Notes: generated by a model not told the origin, from the sequence alone. 64,000 nt of DNA from PFJX01 sp040757575 (GCA_040757575.1 JBFLXA010000006.1:62001-126000); one strand, 5' to 3'. Counted from the first letter of the stretch, positions 53,686-62,280 are shown. Numbers and translations: made by a program.

Positions 53686-54045
53686 ATGAACCTGTCGGGC
53701 ATTTTGGTGGTGGCGCAGCCGGAGTGGCAGGCGCAGGTGGTGGAAGGCCTTCAGGCCCTTGAGGGGGTGGAGGTGCATCAGGTGGAAGCGGAAACCGGCC
53801 GCATCGTGGTGGTGCAGGAGGCTGAAGACATCAACGCCGAGATGGCGGCCCTGCGCCGCATCAAGGCAGTGCCCCACGTGATCATGGCCGAGATGGTCTA
53901 CCACTACGTGGCGGAAGACGAGCGCAGTTATGAGATGCCCCCGGAGTTGCAGGAGAAGGACGAAGGCTTCGAGGGCAGCATTGATCGGGTGGGCTTCAAT
54001 GCCAGCCAGGATCGGCAGGCGGTACCCGCTGCATTGAACAGTTAA
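53686..54045 (+). CDS. napD: Nap system chaperone NapD
   Basis: 119 residues from the ATG at 53686 (AAGGAG upstream). NapD family core: MNLSGILVVAQPEWQAQV, GVEVHQVEAETGRIVVVQEA, and the end of the ferredoxin-like fold VPHVIMAEMVYHYVAEDE. NapD binds the twin-arginine signal of NapA and holds back export until the molybdenum cofactor and Fe-S cluster are in place. It is longer than E. coli NapD (87) by a polar C-terminal tail. First gene of napDAGHB. Confidence 0.93.
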   Translation: MNLSGILVVAQPEWQAQVVEGLQALEGVEVHQVEAETGRIVVVQEAEDINAEMAALRRIKAVPHVIMAEMVYHYVAEDERSYEMPPELQEKDEGFEGSIDRVGFNASQDRQAVPAALNS

Positions 54046-54069
54046 CCGAGGTTGAGCAAGGAGGCTGAG

Positions 54070-56832
54070 ATGGGACTGAATCGACGTGAATTTCTGAAGA
54101 CCAGCATTGCCGCTAGCACGGCGGCCACGGTGGGCATGCCCCTGGCGAAGGAGGCCGAGGCGGCAGTGAAGGCTTCCGAGGCGGGATGGCAATGGGACAA
54201 GTCCGTCTGCCGCTTCTGCGGCACGGGTTGCGGCATCATGGTGGCCACCAAGGGCGGCCGCATCGTCGCCACCAAGGGCGACCCGGATGCACCGGTGAAC
54301 CGGGGCCTGAACTGCGTGAAGGGGTATTTCAACGGCAAGATCATCTACGGTGAAGACCGCCTGACCCAGCCCCTGTTGCGCATGACCAACGGCAAGTTCG
54401 ACAAGAAGGGCAAGTTCACGCCCGTGTCCTGGGAGCAGGCCCTGGACATCATGGAAGAGAAGATGCGCTGGGCCATGAAGGAAAAGGGCCCCCATGGAAT
54501 TTCCATCTTCGGCTCCGGCCAGTACACCATTCATGAGGGTTATGCCGCTGCCAAGCTGATGAAGGCCGGCTTCCGCTCCAACAACATCGATCCGAATGCA
54601 CGTCACTGCATGGCCTCGGCTGTGGTGGCGTTCATGCAGACCTTCGGCATCGACGAGCCCCAGGGCAACTACGACGACATCGAGCACACCGATACCGCCG
54701 TGTTGTGGGGGGCCAACATGGCCGAGATGCATCCCATCCTGTGGTCCCGCATCACCAACCGCCGCCTGACCCACAAGAACATGCGCGTGGTGAACCTTTC
54801 GGTGTACGGCAACATGTCCTCTGACATTGCCGATACCGAAATCATCTTCTCGCCCAGTGGTGATCTGGCCATCCAGAATTACATTGCCCGCGAAATTCTG
54901 GCGCGGGGGGCGATGGACGAGGATTTCGTCAAGAAATACACCGTCTTTGCCACCGGCCCGTATGACATCGGCTATGGCTTCCGTCCGAAGAACGCCGATA
55001 AGTACGCATCGGCAGCCGAGATGGAAATCGTCAAGAACGAGCAGGAACACATGCTCGACAAGTACGAGGCGATCGCCCAGCGCAGGAAAGAAGGCGAAGT
55101 GGTCAAGCAGGCCAATGCGGCGACGCCGATGAAGGACTGGGCGATCAGCTTCGAAGACTTCAAGAAAGCGCTGGAGCCCTACACCCTGGAGTTCACCGCC
55201 GAAGTGGCAAAAGGTGACCCGGATGAGCCGATGGATGCGTTCAAGGCAAAACTGAAGCTGCTGGCCGATTACTACTGCGACAAGAACCGCAAGATCGTGT
55301 CCTACTGGACCATGGGCTTCAACCAGCACCAGCGCGGCACCTGGGTGAACGAGCAGTGCTATATGAACCACCTGCTGACGGGGCGTCAGTGCAAGCCTGG
55401 TGACGGCGCGTTCTCGTTGACAGGTCAGCCTTCCGCCTGTGGCACCGCCCGGGAAGTGGGCACCTTCGCCCACCGCCTGCCCGCCGACATGGTGGTGATG
55501 AATCCGAAACACCGGGCGCTCACCGAGAAGCTCTGGAACCTGCCGGCCAAGACCATCAACCCGCAGATGGGCAGCCACTTCGTCAAGATCATGCGTGATC
55601 TGGAAGATGGCACGATATTGTTCAGCTGGACCCAGGTGAACAACCCCTGGCAGAACACCGCCAACGTGAATCACTGGATCAAGGGCGCTCGCGAGATGAA
55701 CAACTTCATCGTCGTTGCTGATGCCTACCCCAGCGTGTCCGCCAAGGTGGCCGACCTGATCCTGCCCGCTGCCATGATCAACGAAAAGTGGGGCGCCTAC
55801 GGCAACGCCGAGCGTCGCACCCAGGTTTGGCGCCAGCAGGTCATGCCCCCGGGACAGGCACGCCCTGACTTGTGGATGATGCTGGAGCTGTCCAAACGCT
55901 TCAAAATCAAGGAAGTCTGGGGTGAGCAGCCGATTCCTGGCCTCAAGGCCGAAGGCTTTGCAGATGGCAAACTGCCCAGCGTCCTGGATGAGGCCGTGAA
56001 AATGGGCTACAGCCCGGAATCCACACTGTATGACGTGCTGTTCGCCACACCGGCCAATAAAAAAGTGAAGTGGCCCGACCCCATCGCCAAGGGGCATCCG
56101 AACATCACGGCGGATCTGCTCAAGGACGGCTGGTTCCCGGAGAAAGCACTGTTCGAGGAGTACCGTCAGTTTGGCAGCGGCCATGGTCATGACTTGGCCC
56201 CGTTTGATGTCTATCACCACGACAAGGTGCGTGGCTTGCGCTGGCCGGTAGTGTTGAAGGGCGACAAATGGGTGGAAACCCAGTGGCGCAACAACGCCAA
56301 GTACGACCCCTATGTGGAAAAGGGCATGGAGTTCGATTTCTACGGCAACAACGGCAACAAGCTGGTCATGGGCAATCTGGACAAGCCGGGCGATCCCGCC
56401 AACAAGGTGGATGTTTCCCACAAGGCCAAGATCTATTTCCGTCCTTACGCCTCACCGGTCGAGAAGCCGGACGCCAACTACGACCTCTGGCTGTGTACCG
56501 GCCGTGTGCTGGAACACTGGCACTCCGGCACCATGACCCGTCGTGTGCCCGAGCTGCATCGGGCTGTGCCCAGCGCCGTGTGCTGGATCCATCCCAAGGA
56601 CGCCGAAGCAAAGGGTTTGAAGCGCAACGATCTGGTCTGGGTCGAGTCGCGCCGCGGCAAGGTCAAGGTGCGTCTGGAAACCGGTGGTCGCAACAAGATG
56701 CCGCGCGGCATGGTGTATGTGCCCTGGTTTGACGAGGGTGTGTTGATCAACCGGGTGACGCTGGATGCCACCTGTCCGCTTTCGAAAGAGACGGACTTCA
56801 AAAAGTGCTCGGTGAAGATCTACAAGGCCTGA
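54070..56832 (+). CDS. napA: Periplasmic nitrate reductase catalytic subunit
   Basis: 920 residues from the ATG at 54070. Twin-arginine signal NRREFLKTS; [4Fe-4S] cysteines at 47, 50, 54 (CRFCGTGCG) and in GLNCVKGY; the Mo-ligating Cys in NARHCMASAV; C-terminal molybdopterin domain with LEHWHSGTMTRRVPELHRA. It reduces nitrate to nitrite in the periplasm. It is about 90 residues longer than E. coli NapA (828). A Lys/Glu-rich insert near 325-370 (LDKYEAIAQRRKEGEVV), and the wording RGTWVNEQCYMNHLL, resemble the long NapA of Campylobacter and Wolinella. Confidence 0.96.
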   Translation: MGLNRREFLKTSIAASTAATVGMPLAKEAEAAVKASEAGWQWDKSVCRFCGTGCGIMVATKGGRIVATKGDPDAPVNRGLNCVKGYFNGKIIYGEDRLTQPLLRMTNGKFDKKGKFTPVSWEQALDIMEEKMRWAMKEKGPHGISIFGSGQYTIHEGYAAAKLMKAGFRSNNIDPNARHCMASAVVAFMQTFGIDEPQGNYDDIEHTDTAVLWGANMAEMHPILWSRITNRRLTHKNMRVVNLSVYGNMSSDIADTEIIFSPSGDLAIQNYIAREILARGAMDEDFVKKYTVFATGPYDIGYGFRPKNADKYASAAEMEIVKNEQEHMLDKYEAIAQRRKEGEVVKQANAATPMKDWAISFEDFKKALEPYTLEFTAEVAKGDPDEPMDAFKAKLKLLADYYCDKNRKIVSYWTMGFNQHQRGTWVNEQCYMNHLLTGRQCKPGDGAFSLTGQPSACGTAREVGTFAHRLPADMVVMNPKHRALTEKLWNLPAKTINPQMGSHFVKIMRDLEDGTILFSWTQVNNPWQNTANVNHWIKGAREMNNFIVVADAYPSVSAKVADLILPAAMINEKWGAYGNAERRTQVWRQQVMPPGQARPDLWMMLELSKRFKIKEVWGEQPIPGLKAEGFADGKLPSVLDEAVKMGYSPESTLYDVLFATPANKKVKWPDPIAKGHPNITADLLKDGWFPEKALFEEYRQFGSGHGHDLAPFDVYHHDKVRGLRWPVVLKGDKWVETQWRNNAKYDPYVEKGMEFDFYGNNGNKLVMGNLDKPGDPANKVDVSHKAKIYFRPYASPVEKPDANYDLWLCTGRVLEHWHSGTMTRRVPELHRAVPSAVCWIHPKDAEAKGLKRNDLVWVESRRGKVKVRLETGGRNKMPRGMVYVPWFDEGVLINRVTLDATCPLSKETDFKKCSVKIYKA

Positions 56833-56852
56833 CCCTGAGCTGAAACCTGACC

Positions 56853-56923
56853 GCCTCCGCAAGGAGGGGGTCGGGCTGAGGACGCGGCGGCCGGCAACCC
56901 TGCCCATGCGCCCTCAGCCCGAC
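56853..56923 (+). repeat. Nested hairpins between napA and napG
   Basis: CCTCC-GCAA-GGAGG (56854-56867), a GNRA-tetraloop hairpin, is followed by a 12-bp perfect inverted repeat, GTCGGGCTGAGG (56870-56881) and CCTCAGCCCGAC (56912-56923). There is no T run. It may act as an mRNA-processing or stability element between napDA and napGHB. Confidence 0.6.
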
Positions 56924-56954
56924 CTGCACGTGAACGAAGGACTGTGTTTCCATC

Positions 56955-57737
56955 ATGGCTGATACGCCTGTCTCCCGCCGCGAATTCCTGGTGAAGGCTG
57001 CCCAGGGCACCGCCATGGCTGCTTCCGGCGCAATGCTGTGGGTGTATCTGCTGCGCCAGGAGGCCCGGGCCCATCCTTACGCCCTGCGTCCCCCGGGCGC
57101 CCTGGCGGAAAAGGACTTCAATACCGCCTGCATCAAATGCGGCCAGTGCGTGAACGCCTGCCCCTTCGATACCCTGAATCTGGCCACCTCCGGTGGCAAC
57201 CTGCCCATCGGTACACCCTATTTCGAGCCCCGCCAGATTCCCTGCTACCTGTGCCCGGACATCCCCTGCATGAAGGCCTGCCCCACCGGGGCCCTGTCGC
57301 CGGACCTGAAAAATATCAACGATTCCCGCATGGGCCTGGCGGTCATCGATCTGGAAAACTGCCTGTCCTGGAAGGGTCTGCGTTGCGAGATCTGCCACCG
57401 GGAATGCCCCCTGAAAGGCAAGGCCATCACCCTGGAACTGCACCCCCGGGCCCAGTCCAAGCACGCCATGTTCTACCCCATCGTCAATTCCGAGTACTGC
57501 ACCGGCTGCGGCATTTGCGAGAAGGCCTGCCCCACCACGGATGCGGCCATCCGCATTCTTCCCCACAGCATGGTGCAGGGCAAGATTGGCGACCACTACC
57601 GCCTGGGCTGGACCTTCGATACCGAGATCACCCAGGACTTCAAACCGGGCGAACCGGCACCAGCCGCCAGCGCACCAGGGGCGGCGCCGCCTGCCAAGGC
57701 CCCGGGCATGGATTACCTGAATGAGGGGGGGCTGTGA
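56955..57737 (+). CDS. napG: Quinol dehydrogenase ferredoxin subunit NapG
   Basis: 260 residues. Twin-arginine signal SRREFLVKAAQ, then four ferredoxin-type cysteine groups: CIKCGQCVNACP, CYLCPDIPCMKACP, CEICHRECP and CTGCGICEKACP. NapG with NapH passes electrons from quinol to NapB/NapA. The C-terminus carries an Ala/Pro-rich tail absent from E. coli NapG (231). The stop overlaps napH. Confidence 0.95.
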   Translation: MADTPVSRREFLVKAAQGTAMAASGAMLWVYLLRQEARAHPYALRPPGALAEKDFNTACIKCGQCVNACPFDTLNLATSGGNLPIGTPYFEPRQIPCYLCPDIPCMKACPTGALSPDLKNINDSRMGLAVIDLENCLSWKGLRCEICHRECPLKGKAITLELHPRAQSKHAMFYPIVNSEYCTGCGICEKACPTTDAAIRILPHSMVQGKIGDHYRLGWTFDTEITQDFKPGEPAPAASAPGAAPPAKAPGMDYLNEGGL

Positions 57738-58678
57738 ACGACCTGCCCACCTTCTCCGAAAAGCGTACGGCCCTGGAATCCAGCCGGGATGTGCACGCAC
57801 TGTCCGGCGCGGCGCGCGCGTGGTCCTGGCGTTATATCGTCCTGCGCCGCCTGACCCAGCTGGGCATCCTGCTCATGTTCTTCGGCACCGCCCACTGGGC
57901 CTGGCAGTGGCCCGCCAAGACGCCCTTGCTCACCGGCAACCTGAGCGCCTCCGAGTTCATCGGCCTGATTCCCATGGCGGACCCTTTCGCCGCCCTGCAA
58001 ATCTTCCTCACCGGCCACGTGTTGCAGCAGGAAACCCTGATCGGCGCGGGCCTCGTCTTCGCGTTCTATCTGCTGCTGGGGGGCCGGGTGTTCTGTGCCT
58101 GGGTGTGTCCCGTCAACATGGTTACCGACCTGGCGGGCTGGCTGCGGGGGCGGCTGGGAATCAGCGCCTTGTTGCACCTGCCCCGTTCCGTGCGCTACTT
58201 CGTTTTGGCAGCGGCCCTGGTGCTGTCGGCGGTGACCGGCGTGGCGGCCTTCGAGTGGGTGAGCCCGGTGGGCATGATGCATCGGGAGATCGTCTTCGGT
58301 ATTGGTTTCGGGGCCCTGGCCCTGGTGGCCATCTTCCTGTTCGACCTGTTGATCATGAAGAACGGCTGGTGCGGCCACCTCTGCCCCCTGGGGGCGTTCT
58401 GGGCCCTGGTGGGCAAGGGCGCCCAGATTCGGGTGCGCTTCGACAAGACCACCTGCACCCATTGCGGCGAGTGCGCCAAGGTGTGCCCCGAACCCCAGGT
58501 ACTCAATTTGAAGAAACTGGAAGAGCGCGGCGTGGTGCTCTCCGGTGAATGCAGCAACTGTGGCCGGTGCACAGCCTTGTGTCCGGAAAACAGCCTCGGT
58601 TTTGATGTGCGGGCCCTGATCGCCTCCCACCAGCGCAAGCCGGGACAGGTGTCAGGCATGGATTCGATGACGGGTTGA
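57734..58678 (+). CDS. napH: Quinol dehydrogenase membrane subunit NapH
   Basis: 314 residues, GTG start overlapping napG by 4 nt. Four membrane helices; cytoplasmic CAWVCPVNM and CGHLCPLGAFW motifs; two C-terminal [4Fe-4S] sites CTHCGECAKVCPEP and CSNCGRCTALCPENS. It oxidises quinol and feeds NapG. As no napC is present, NapGH must be the main electron entry for this system. Confidence 0.95.
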   Translation: MNDLPTFSEKRTALESSRDVHALSGAARAWSWRYIVLRRLTQLGILLMFFGTAHWAWQWPAKTPLLTGNLSASEFIGLIPMADPFAALQIFLTGHVLQQETLIGAGLVFAFYLLLGGRVFCAWVCPVNMVTDLAGWLRGRLGISALLHLPRSVRYFVLAAALVLSAVTGVAAFEWVSPVGMMHREIVFGIGFGALALVAIFLFDLLIMKNGWCGHLCPLGAFWALVGKGAQIRVRFDKTTCTHCGECAKVCPEPQVLNLKKLEERGVVLSGECSNCGRCTALCPENSLGFDVRALIASHQRKPGQVSGMDSMTG

Positions 58679-58700
58679 GTGGTTTGCCAAGGAGGAAGAG

Positions 58701-59204
58701 ATGAGCTTCATGAACTGTGGTGCCAAATTGAGTGGGCTGGGCCAGCCCGGTGTATGGATGTCGGCCTTGCTGGCGGCCCTGTTGTCGGTTTCCGCCGGGG
58801 CGGTGGAAAACCAGGCCATCCCGGATGACACCATCGGTCTGTCGAAGACCAGTGTTTACGACGACCCCAGTCCGGATGTGGTGGAGTTCAAGGGCGGTGA
58901 TCCTGGCAGCAACAAGCGCTTGGGTACCTCCTACCATACCGCCCCGCCCATGATCCCCCACAGCACCCGGGACATGGTGCCCATCAAGCAGGACTTCAAC
59001 CTGTGCAAGGACTGCCACGTGCAGCCTGCCATGATTGGCATGAAGCTGGAACCGGGCATGCCGGTGCCGGCTCCCGCCAGTCACTACGTCAATGTAAAGA
59101 AGGAAGAGTTGTACATGGGGCGCTGGAACTGCGTGCAGTGCCATGCACCGCAGGCAGACGTGAAAACCCTGGTCAGTAACACCTTCAAGAAGACGAAGAA
59201 GTAG
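58701..59204 (+). CDS. napB: Diheme cytochrome c subunit NapB
   Basis: 167 residues with an export signal (about 1-34). Two heme motifs, CKDCHV and CVQCHA, each with the NapB-typical context (FNLCKDCHVQPAMIG, RWNCVQCHAPQAD). It transfers electrons to NapA in the periplasm. Last gene of the operon, followed by a strong terminator. Confidence 0.94.
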   Translation: MSFMNCGAKLSGLGQPGVWMSALLAALLSVSAGAVENQAIPDDTIGLSKTSVYDDPSPDVVEFKGGDPGSNKRLGTSYHTAPPMIPHSTRDMVPIKQDFNLCKDCHVQPAMIGMKLEPGMPVPAPASHYVNVKKEELYMGRWNCVQCHAPQADVKTLVSNTFKKTKK

Positions 59205-59222
59205 GCTCCGTCTACGCAAATA

Positions 59223-59250
59223 AAAAGGCCCGCCGATCGGCGGGCCTTTT
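59223..59250. terminator. Bidirectional terminator between napB and hfq-like gene
   Basis: A perfect 14-bp palindrome, AAAAGGCCCGCCGA followed by TCGGCGGGCCTTTT, with A and T runs on opposite sides. It can end both the nap operon and the minus-strand hfq-like transcript. Confidence 0.92.
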
Positions 59251-59284
59251 GCTTTTTGGGTTTATTCCTGCTTGCTGGCTGCGG

Positions 59285-59536
59285 TCAGGCGTTAGGTGCG
59301 CTGCCGGGAGCCTTGGCACCCATCTCCACCTGGCGGGAAGGGGAAATGGTGGAAATGGCGTGTTTGAAGATGGCCTGCACGGTCTGGTCGTTGCCCCGCA
59401 GCAGCACCATATACTGGTCGAAGGACTCGATCTTGCCCACCAGCTTGATGCCGTTCACCAGGAAAACCGAGCAGTGCACGTGTTCCCGGCGCAAAGTATT
59501 CAGAAATTGATCCTGCAAGTTCTGGCGCTCGCTCAT
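59285..59536 (-). CDS. hfq: Hfq-like RNA-binding protein, divergent
   Basis: 83 residues from the ATG at 59536 (GGAAA upstream); the frame stays open to 59641, but only this start gives the Hfq N-terminus. MSERQNLQDQFLNTLRREHVHCSVFLVNGIKLVGKIESFDQYMVLLRG is clear Hfq (Sm1). Sm2 reads AIFKHAISTISPSR, with Phe for the usual Tyr and a few extra residues before it (NDQTVQAI). Hfq forms hexamers that pair small RNAs with mRNAs. The gene is monocistronic and not beside hflX, the usual place, so it may be a second copy. Confidence 0.88.
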   Translation of the reverse strand: MSERQNLQDQFLNTLRREHVHCSVFLVNGIKLVGKIESFDQYMVLLRGNDQTVQAIFKHAISTISPSRQVEMGAKAPGSAPNA

Positions 59537-59652
59537 GATGATGTTTCCAATGAAAAAACTGCCGGGACTATAGCACGGGGACCCGGGCAGGCCCTTGCAA
59601 ACCACGGGTTTTTCCGCACATTTATCATGGTTTGAATCCATACTGACACACC

Positions 59653-60558
59653 ATGAAATACAAAGACTATTACGACATCCTCGGCGTGCCCCGCACCGCC
59701 TCCCAGGAAGAGATCAAGAAGGCTTATCGTCGTCTGGCCCGCAAGTACCACCCGGACGTCTCCAAGGAAGCCGCAGCGGAAGAGCGCTTCAAGGAGGTCA
59801 ATGAGGCCCATGAAGTGCTGTCCGACAAGGAAAAGCGCGCGGCCTACGACCAGTTGGGCAACTATCGTCCAGGGCAGGATTTTCGTCCTCCCCCGGGGTG
59901 GGGGCAGCAGTTCGGCGGCGGGGCGGATTACGCCGGCATGGATTTTTCCGACCTGTTTTCGCAAATGTTCGGCGGCATGGGGGCGGGCAGCCAGGGGTTC
60001 CGCAGCCATGCCAGGGCGGCACCCAAAGGCCAGGATGTGGAAGCCACCCTCACCCTGAGCCTGGAAGAGGCCTTTGCCGGGGTGGAAAAGCAGCTCAACC
60101 TGGCGGGGGCGGGCAACGTCCGGGTGCGGGTGCCGGCGGGGGCCATGCCGGGCATGCGCCTGCGTTTGGCGGGCAAGGGCCGACCTTCGCCCTATGGCGG
60201 CGTCAGCGGCGACCTCTACCTGATCATCGAACTGGCCTCCCACGAGCGCTACCGCCTGGAGGGCAAGGACATCTACCTGGAAACCCCCCTGGCCCCCTGG
60301 GAAGCGGGACTGGGAACCACGCTCCTCATACCTACCCTCACCGGCAACGTGCGCATGAAGATACCGCCGGGCGTGCGTAGCGGGCAGAAACTCCGGTTGC
60401 CCGGGCGTGGCATGCCGGCCCGGGAGGGGGCAGGGGATTTCTACGTGCTGATTCAGATACTGTTGCCGCCCGAACTGCCGGAAGCAGACCAGGCCCTCCT
60501 CCAACAGTGGGCTGCCATGAGTAGTTTCGATCCCCGTCCGGGGTTCCCAAAGTCCTGA
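59653..60558 (+). CDS. cbpA: DnaJ-class co-chaperone CbpA
   Basis: 301 residues. J domain (1-70) with HPD at 33-35; a Gly/Phe-rich linker with DFSDLFSQMFGG; then two C-terminal substrate-binding domains without the DnaJ zinc finger (VRVRVPAGAMPGMRLRLAGKG, LEGKDIYLETPLAPWEAGLG, IPPGVRSGQKLRLPGRG). That layout is CbpA. It stimulates DnaK and can bind curved DNA in E. coli. CbpM, its usual partner, is not encoded next door. It diverges from hfq across about 115 bp. Confidence 0.94.
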   Translation: MKYKDYYDILGVPRTASQEEIKKAYRRLARKYHPDVSKEAAAEERFKEVNEAHEVLSDKEKRAAYDQLGNYRPGQDFRPPPGWGQQFGGGADYAGMDFSDLFSQMFGGMGAGSQGFRSHARAAPKGQDVEATLTLSLEEAFAGVEKQLNLAGAGNVRVRVPAGAMPGMRLRLAGKGRPSPYGGVSGDLYLIIELASHERYRLEGKDIYLETPLAPWEAGLGTTLLIPTLTGNVRMKIPPGVRSGQKLRLPGRGMPAREGAGDFYVLIQILLPPELPEADQALLQQWAAMSSFDPRPGFPKS

Positions 60559-60586
60559 ATCATTGATCGTGCCCGGTCCCGGCAAA

Positions 60587-60630
60587 CCGGGCGGCAAGGT
60601 TTGCCTTGGATGGAAAACCTTGCCGCCCGG
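60587..60630 (+). terminator. Long hairpin after cbpA
   Basis: CCGGGCGGCAAGGTTT (60587-60602) and its exact complement (60615-60630) form a perfect 16-bp stem with a 12-nt loop. No T run follows on the plus strand, so it may be a transcript end stabiliser rather than a strict intrinsic terminator. Confidence 0.6.
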
Positions 60631-60732
60631 GGCTTGGGGCAAATTGCCGGCGCCTGCCCGAGAGCGGGTCTGGATAGGGTAAAAATATCCTAATCATCTG
60701 AATATAAAAGATAAAAAAACATGCCAAGAGTG

Positions 60733-60750
60733 TTGGCATGACCATTGCTT
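60733..60750 (+). promoter_or_regulatory. Sigma-54-type (-24/-12) promoter for the flagellin operon
   Basis: TTGGCATGACCATTGCTT matches the TGGCAC-N5-TTGCW pattern with one change. The -24 half is also the right arm of an inverted repeat, CATGCCAA-GAGTG-TTGGCATG (60720-60740). The start of transcription would be near 60760. No sigma-28-type TAAA-N15-GCCGATAA sequence was found in this interval. Confidence 0.7.
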
Positions 60751-60880
60751 TTGCCTGCCCAGAGATTCAATCGGGCGCAACAAGGCGATCTCCGACTGAG
60801 GCTCCTCACGGTGGTTACGGAACGAGTAATAGGTTCCCGTGGCCATCTCGTCAGGAACAAGTGGTTAATGGAGAGATGAC

Positions 60881-61741
60881 ATGGCAATTGGCGATATCAC
60901 GTTGACGTCGGCGATGCGGGCCAACCTGGTTAGCCTGCAATCCACGGAGCAGTTGTTGGGCCGTACCCAGGAGCGTTTGTCCACCGGCAAGCGGGTGAAT
61001 TCTGCAATCGACAACCCCACCAACTTCTTTGCCGCCCGGGCTCACACCCAGCGCGCAGACCTGCTCAACGGGCTGAAGGACAACATCAGCGAGGCGGTGC
61101 AGACCATCAAGGCGGCAGACAATGGCGTGACCGGCATCAACACCCTTCTGGAAGCCCTTCGGGGTGTGGTGACCCAGGCCCGTTCGGCCTTGAACTCCAT
61201 CACTTCCGCCACGGAATTGCAGGGTCTGACCACCCAGTACAACGAGCTGATCCGGCAAATCAACAACACCGAGGCAGATGCCAGCTATAAGGGTGTCAAC
61301 TTCCTGGCGGGCAGTGCCATCACCCTCACGGTGAACTTCAACGAGCAGGCCACTTCCCAACTGGTGATGAGTGGCTTCAACGGCTCGGCCTCGGGCCTGG
61401 CCCTGTCCGGTGGTACCCAGACCGGTTCCGGCAACATTACCTCGGCGGCCCTGGATGCCCAGACCGACCTGGACAACATCGAGACCACCATCAACAACGC
61501 CCTGGGTACCTTGCGCAAGGAGGGGGGCACCCTGGCCGCCAACCTGTCCATCCTGACTACCCGCCAGCAGTTCATCGTCAACATGGTGAACACCCTGGCG
61601 GAGGGGGCAACCAAGTTGACGGTGGCGGACACCAACGAGGAAGGGGCGAACATGCTGCTGCTGCAAACCCGGCAACAGTTGGGCACCACGGCACTGAGCC
61701 TGTCCGCCCAGGCCAACGCCGCCGTACTGCGTCTGTTCTGA
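60881..61741 (+). CDS. Flagellin (alphaproteobacteria-like type)
   Basis: 286 residues, ATG after GGAGAG. N-terminal flagellin helix region: SLQSTEQLLGRTQERLSTGKRVNSAIDNPTNFFAA split as the usual coiled segment; C-terminal helix ending QLGTTALSLSAQANAAVLRLF. The start MAIGDITLTSAMRANLVSLQ and the TGKRVNSAIDNP wording resemble flagellins of Azospirillum and Magnetospirillum more than the MAQVINTN-type of most Betaproteobacteria. The variable centre is short. It forms the filament; secretion probably depends on FlaF, encoded two genes on. Confidence 0.92.
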   Translation: MAIGDITLTSAMRANLVSLQSTEQLLGRTQERLSTGKRVNSAIDNPTNFFAARAHTQRADLLNGLKDNISEAVQTIKAADNGVTGINTLLEALRGVVTQARSALNSITSATELQGLTTQYNELIRQINNTEADASYKGVNFLAGSAITLTVNFNEQATSQLVMSGFNGSASGLALSGGTQTGSGNITSAALDAQTDLDNIETTINNALGTLRKEGGTLAANLSILTTRQQFIVNMVNTLAEGATKLTVADTNEEGANMLLLQTRQQLGTTALSLSAQANAAVLRLF

Positions 61742-61755
61742 TCCGCTGATCCGCC

Positions 61756-62268
61756 ATGGACGCCGCAGCGCTGTCCCTGCTTCCCGGACTGGATACCTAC
61801 GCAGCCCTGGCCCGGGGTGGTCCCGCGGTCCCGCCGCGTCGGGAGCCGGAATCGGTGGTGGTACCGCCGGTGGCTGCTCCGGTTGTGGTGGATTCCGCCA
61901 GCCTGGGCGGCGGTCGCTATGCCGCCCTCCAGACCCGCCAGGATGCCCTGAACGAACTGGCCCTGGCGCTGCGCCAGGAGGGCAGGGAGGCCGGCATACG
62001 CAAGTTGTATCCGCCATACCCCCCCGAACAGGCGGAGCGCATGGCCTATCTGGATGACATCAGTGGCCTGCGGCGGCAAATCGAATCCATGTTGCCTCCG
62101 GACGGGGTTCCTACCCCCTCGACGGAGATGGACAGGGAAGCGGCAACCCAGGCGGAGCAATTCAGCCGCATCGGACGCCGCCTGCTGGCGGATCTGCCTG
62201 GCAGCCAGGCTATCAGCAGCAATCGCCCCCTGCTCGAAGGGGTGGCGCAAAGCGATCCAATTATCTGA
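61756..62268 (+). CDS. Unknown protein of the flagellin operon
   Basis: 170 residues, 14 bp after flagellin. It has an Ala/Pro/Val-rich first third (PAVPPRREPESVVVPPVAAPVVV) and a helical, charged second part (ALQTRQDALNELALALRQEGREAGIRKLYPPYPPEQAERMAYLDDISGLRRQI broken by a Pro turn). No signal peptide or membrane helix. I recognise no family. Between flagellin and FlaF it may be a flagellin-specific accessory factor. Confidence 0.65.
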   Translation: MDAAALSLLPGLDTYAALARGGPAVPPRREPESVVVPPVAAPVVVDSASLGGGRYAALQTRQDALNELALALRQEGREAGIRKLYPPYPPEQAERMAYLDDISGLRRQIESMLPPDGVPTPSTEMDREAATQAEQFSRIGRRLLADLPGSQAISSNRPLLEGVAQSDPII

Positions 62269-62280
62269 AGGAGAACTCAA

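Larger units (their letters stand above)
60559..60880 (+). other. 322-bp region between cbpA and the flagellin gene
   Basis: No gene. It contains the long hairpin at 60587-60630, an AT-rich stretch at 60677-60720, a sigma-54-type promoter at 60733-60750 and an untranslated leader of about 120 nt before the flagellin start. Confidence 0.75.

Noticed and set aside
53650..56421. 923-codon open frame on the minus strand opposite napD-napA
   Set aside because: It mirrors the codon phase of the well-supported nap genes, has His/Val/Gly-rich shadow composition and no recognisable domain.
60760..60880. Sigma-28 promoter for the flagellin gene
   Set aside because: No TAAA with a properly spaced GCCGATAA is present; the sigma-54 pattern upstream fits better.
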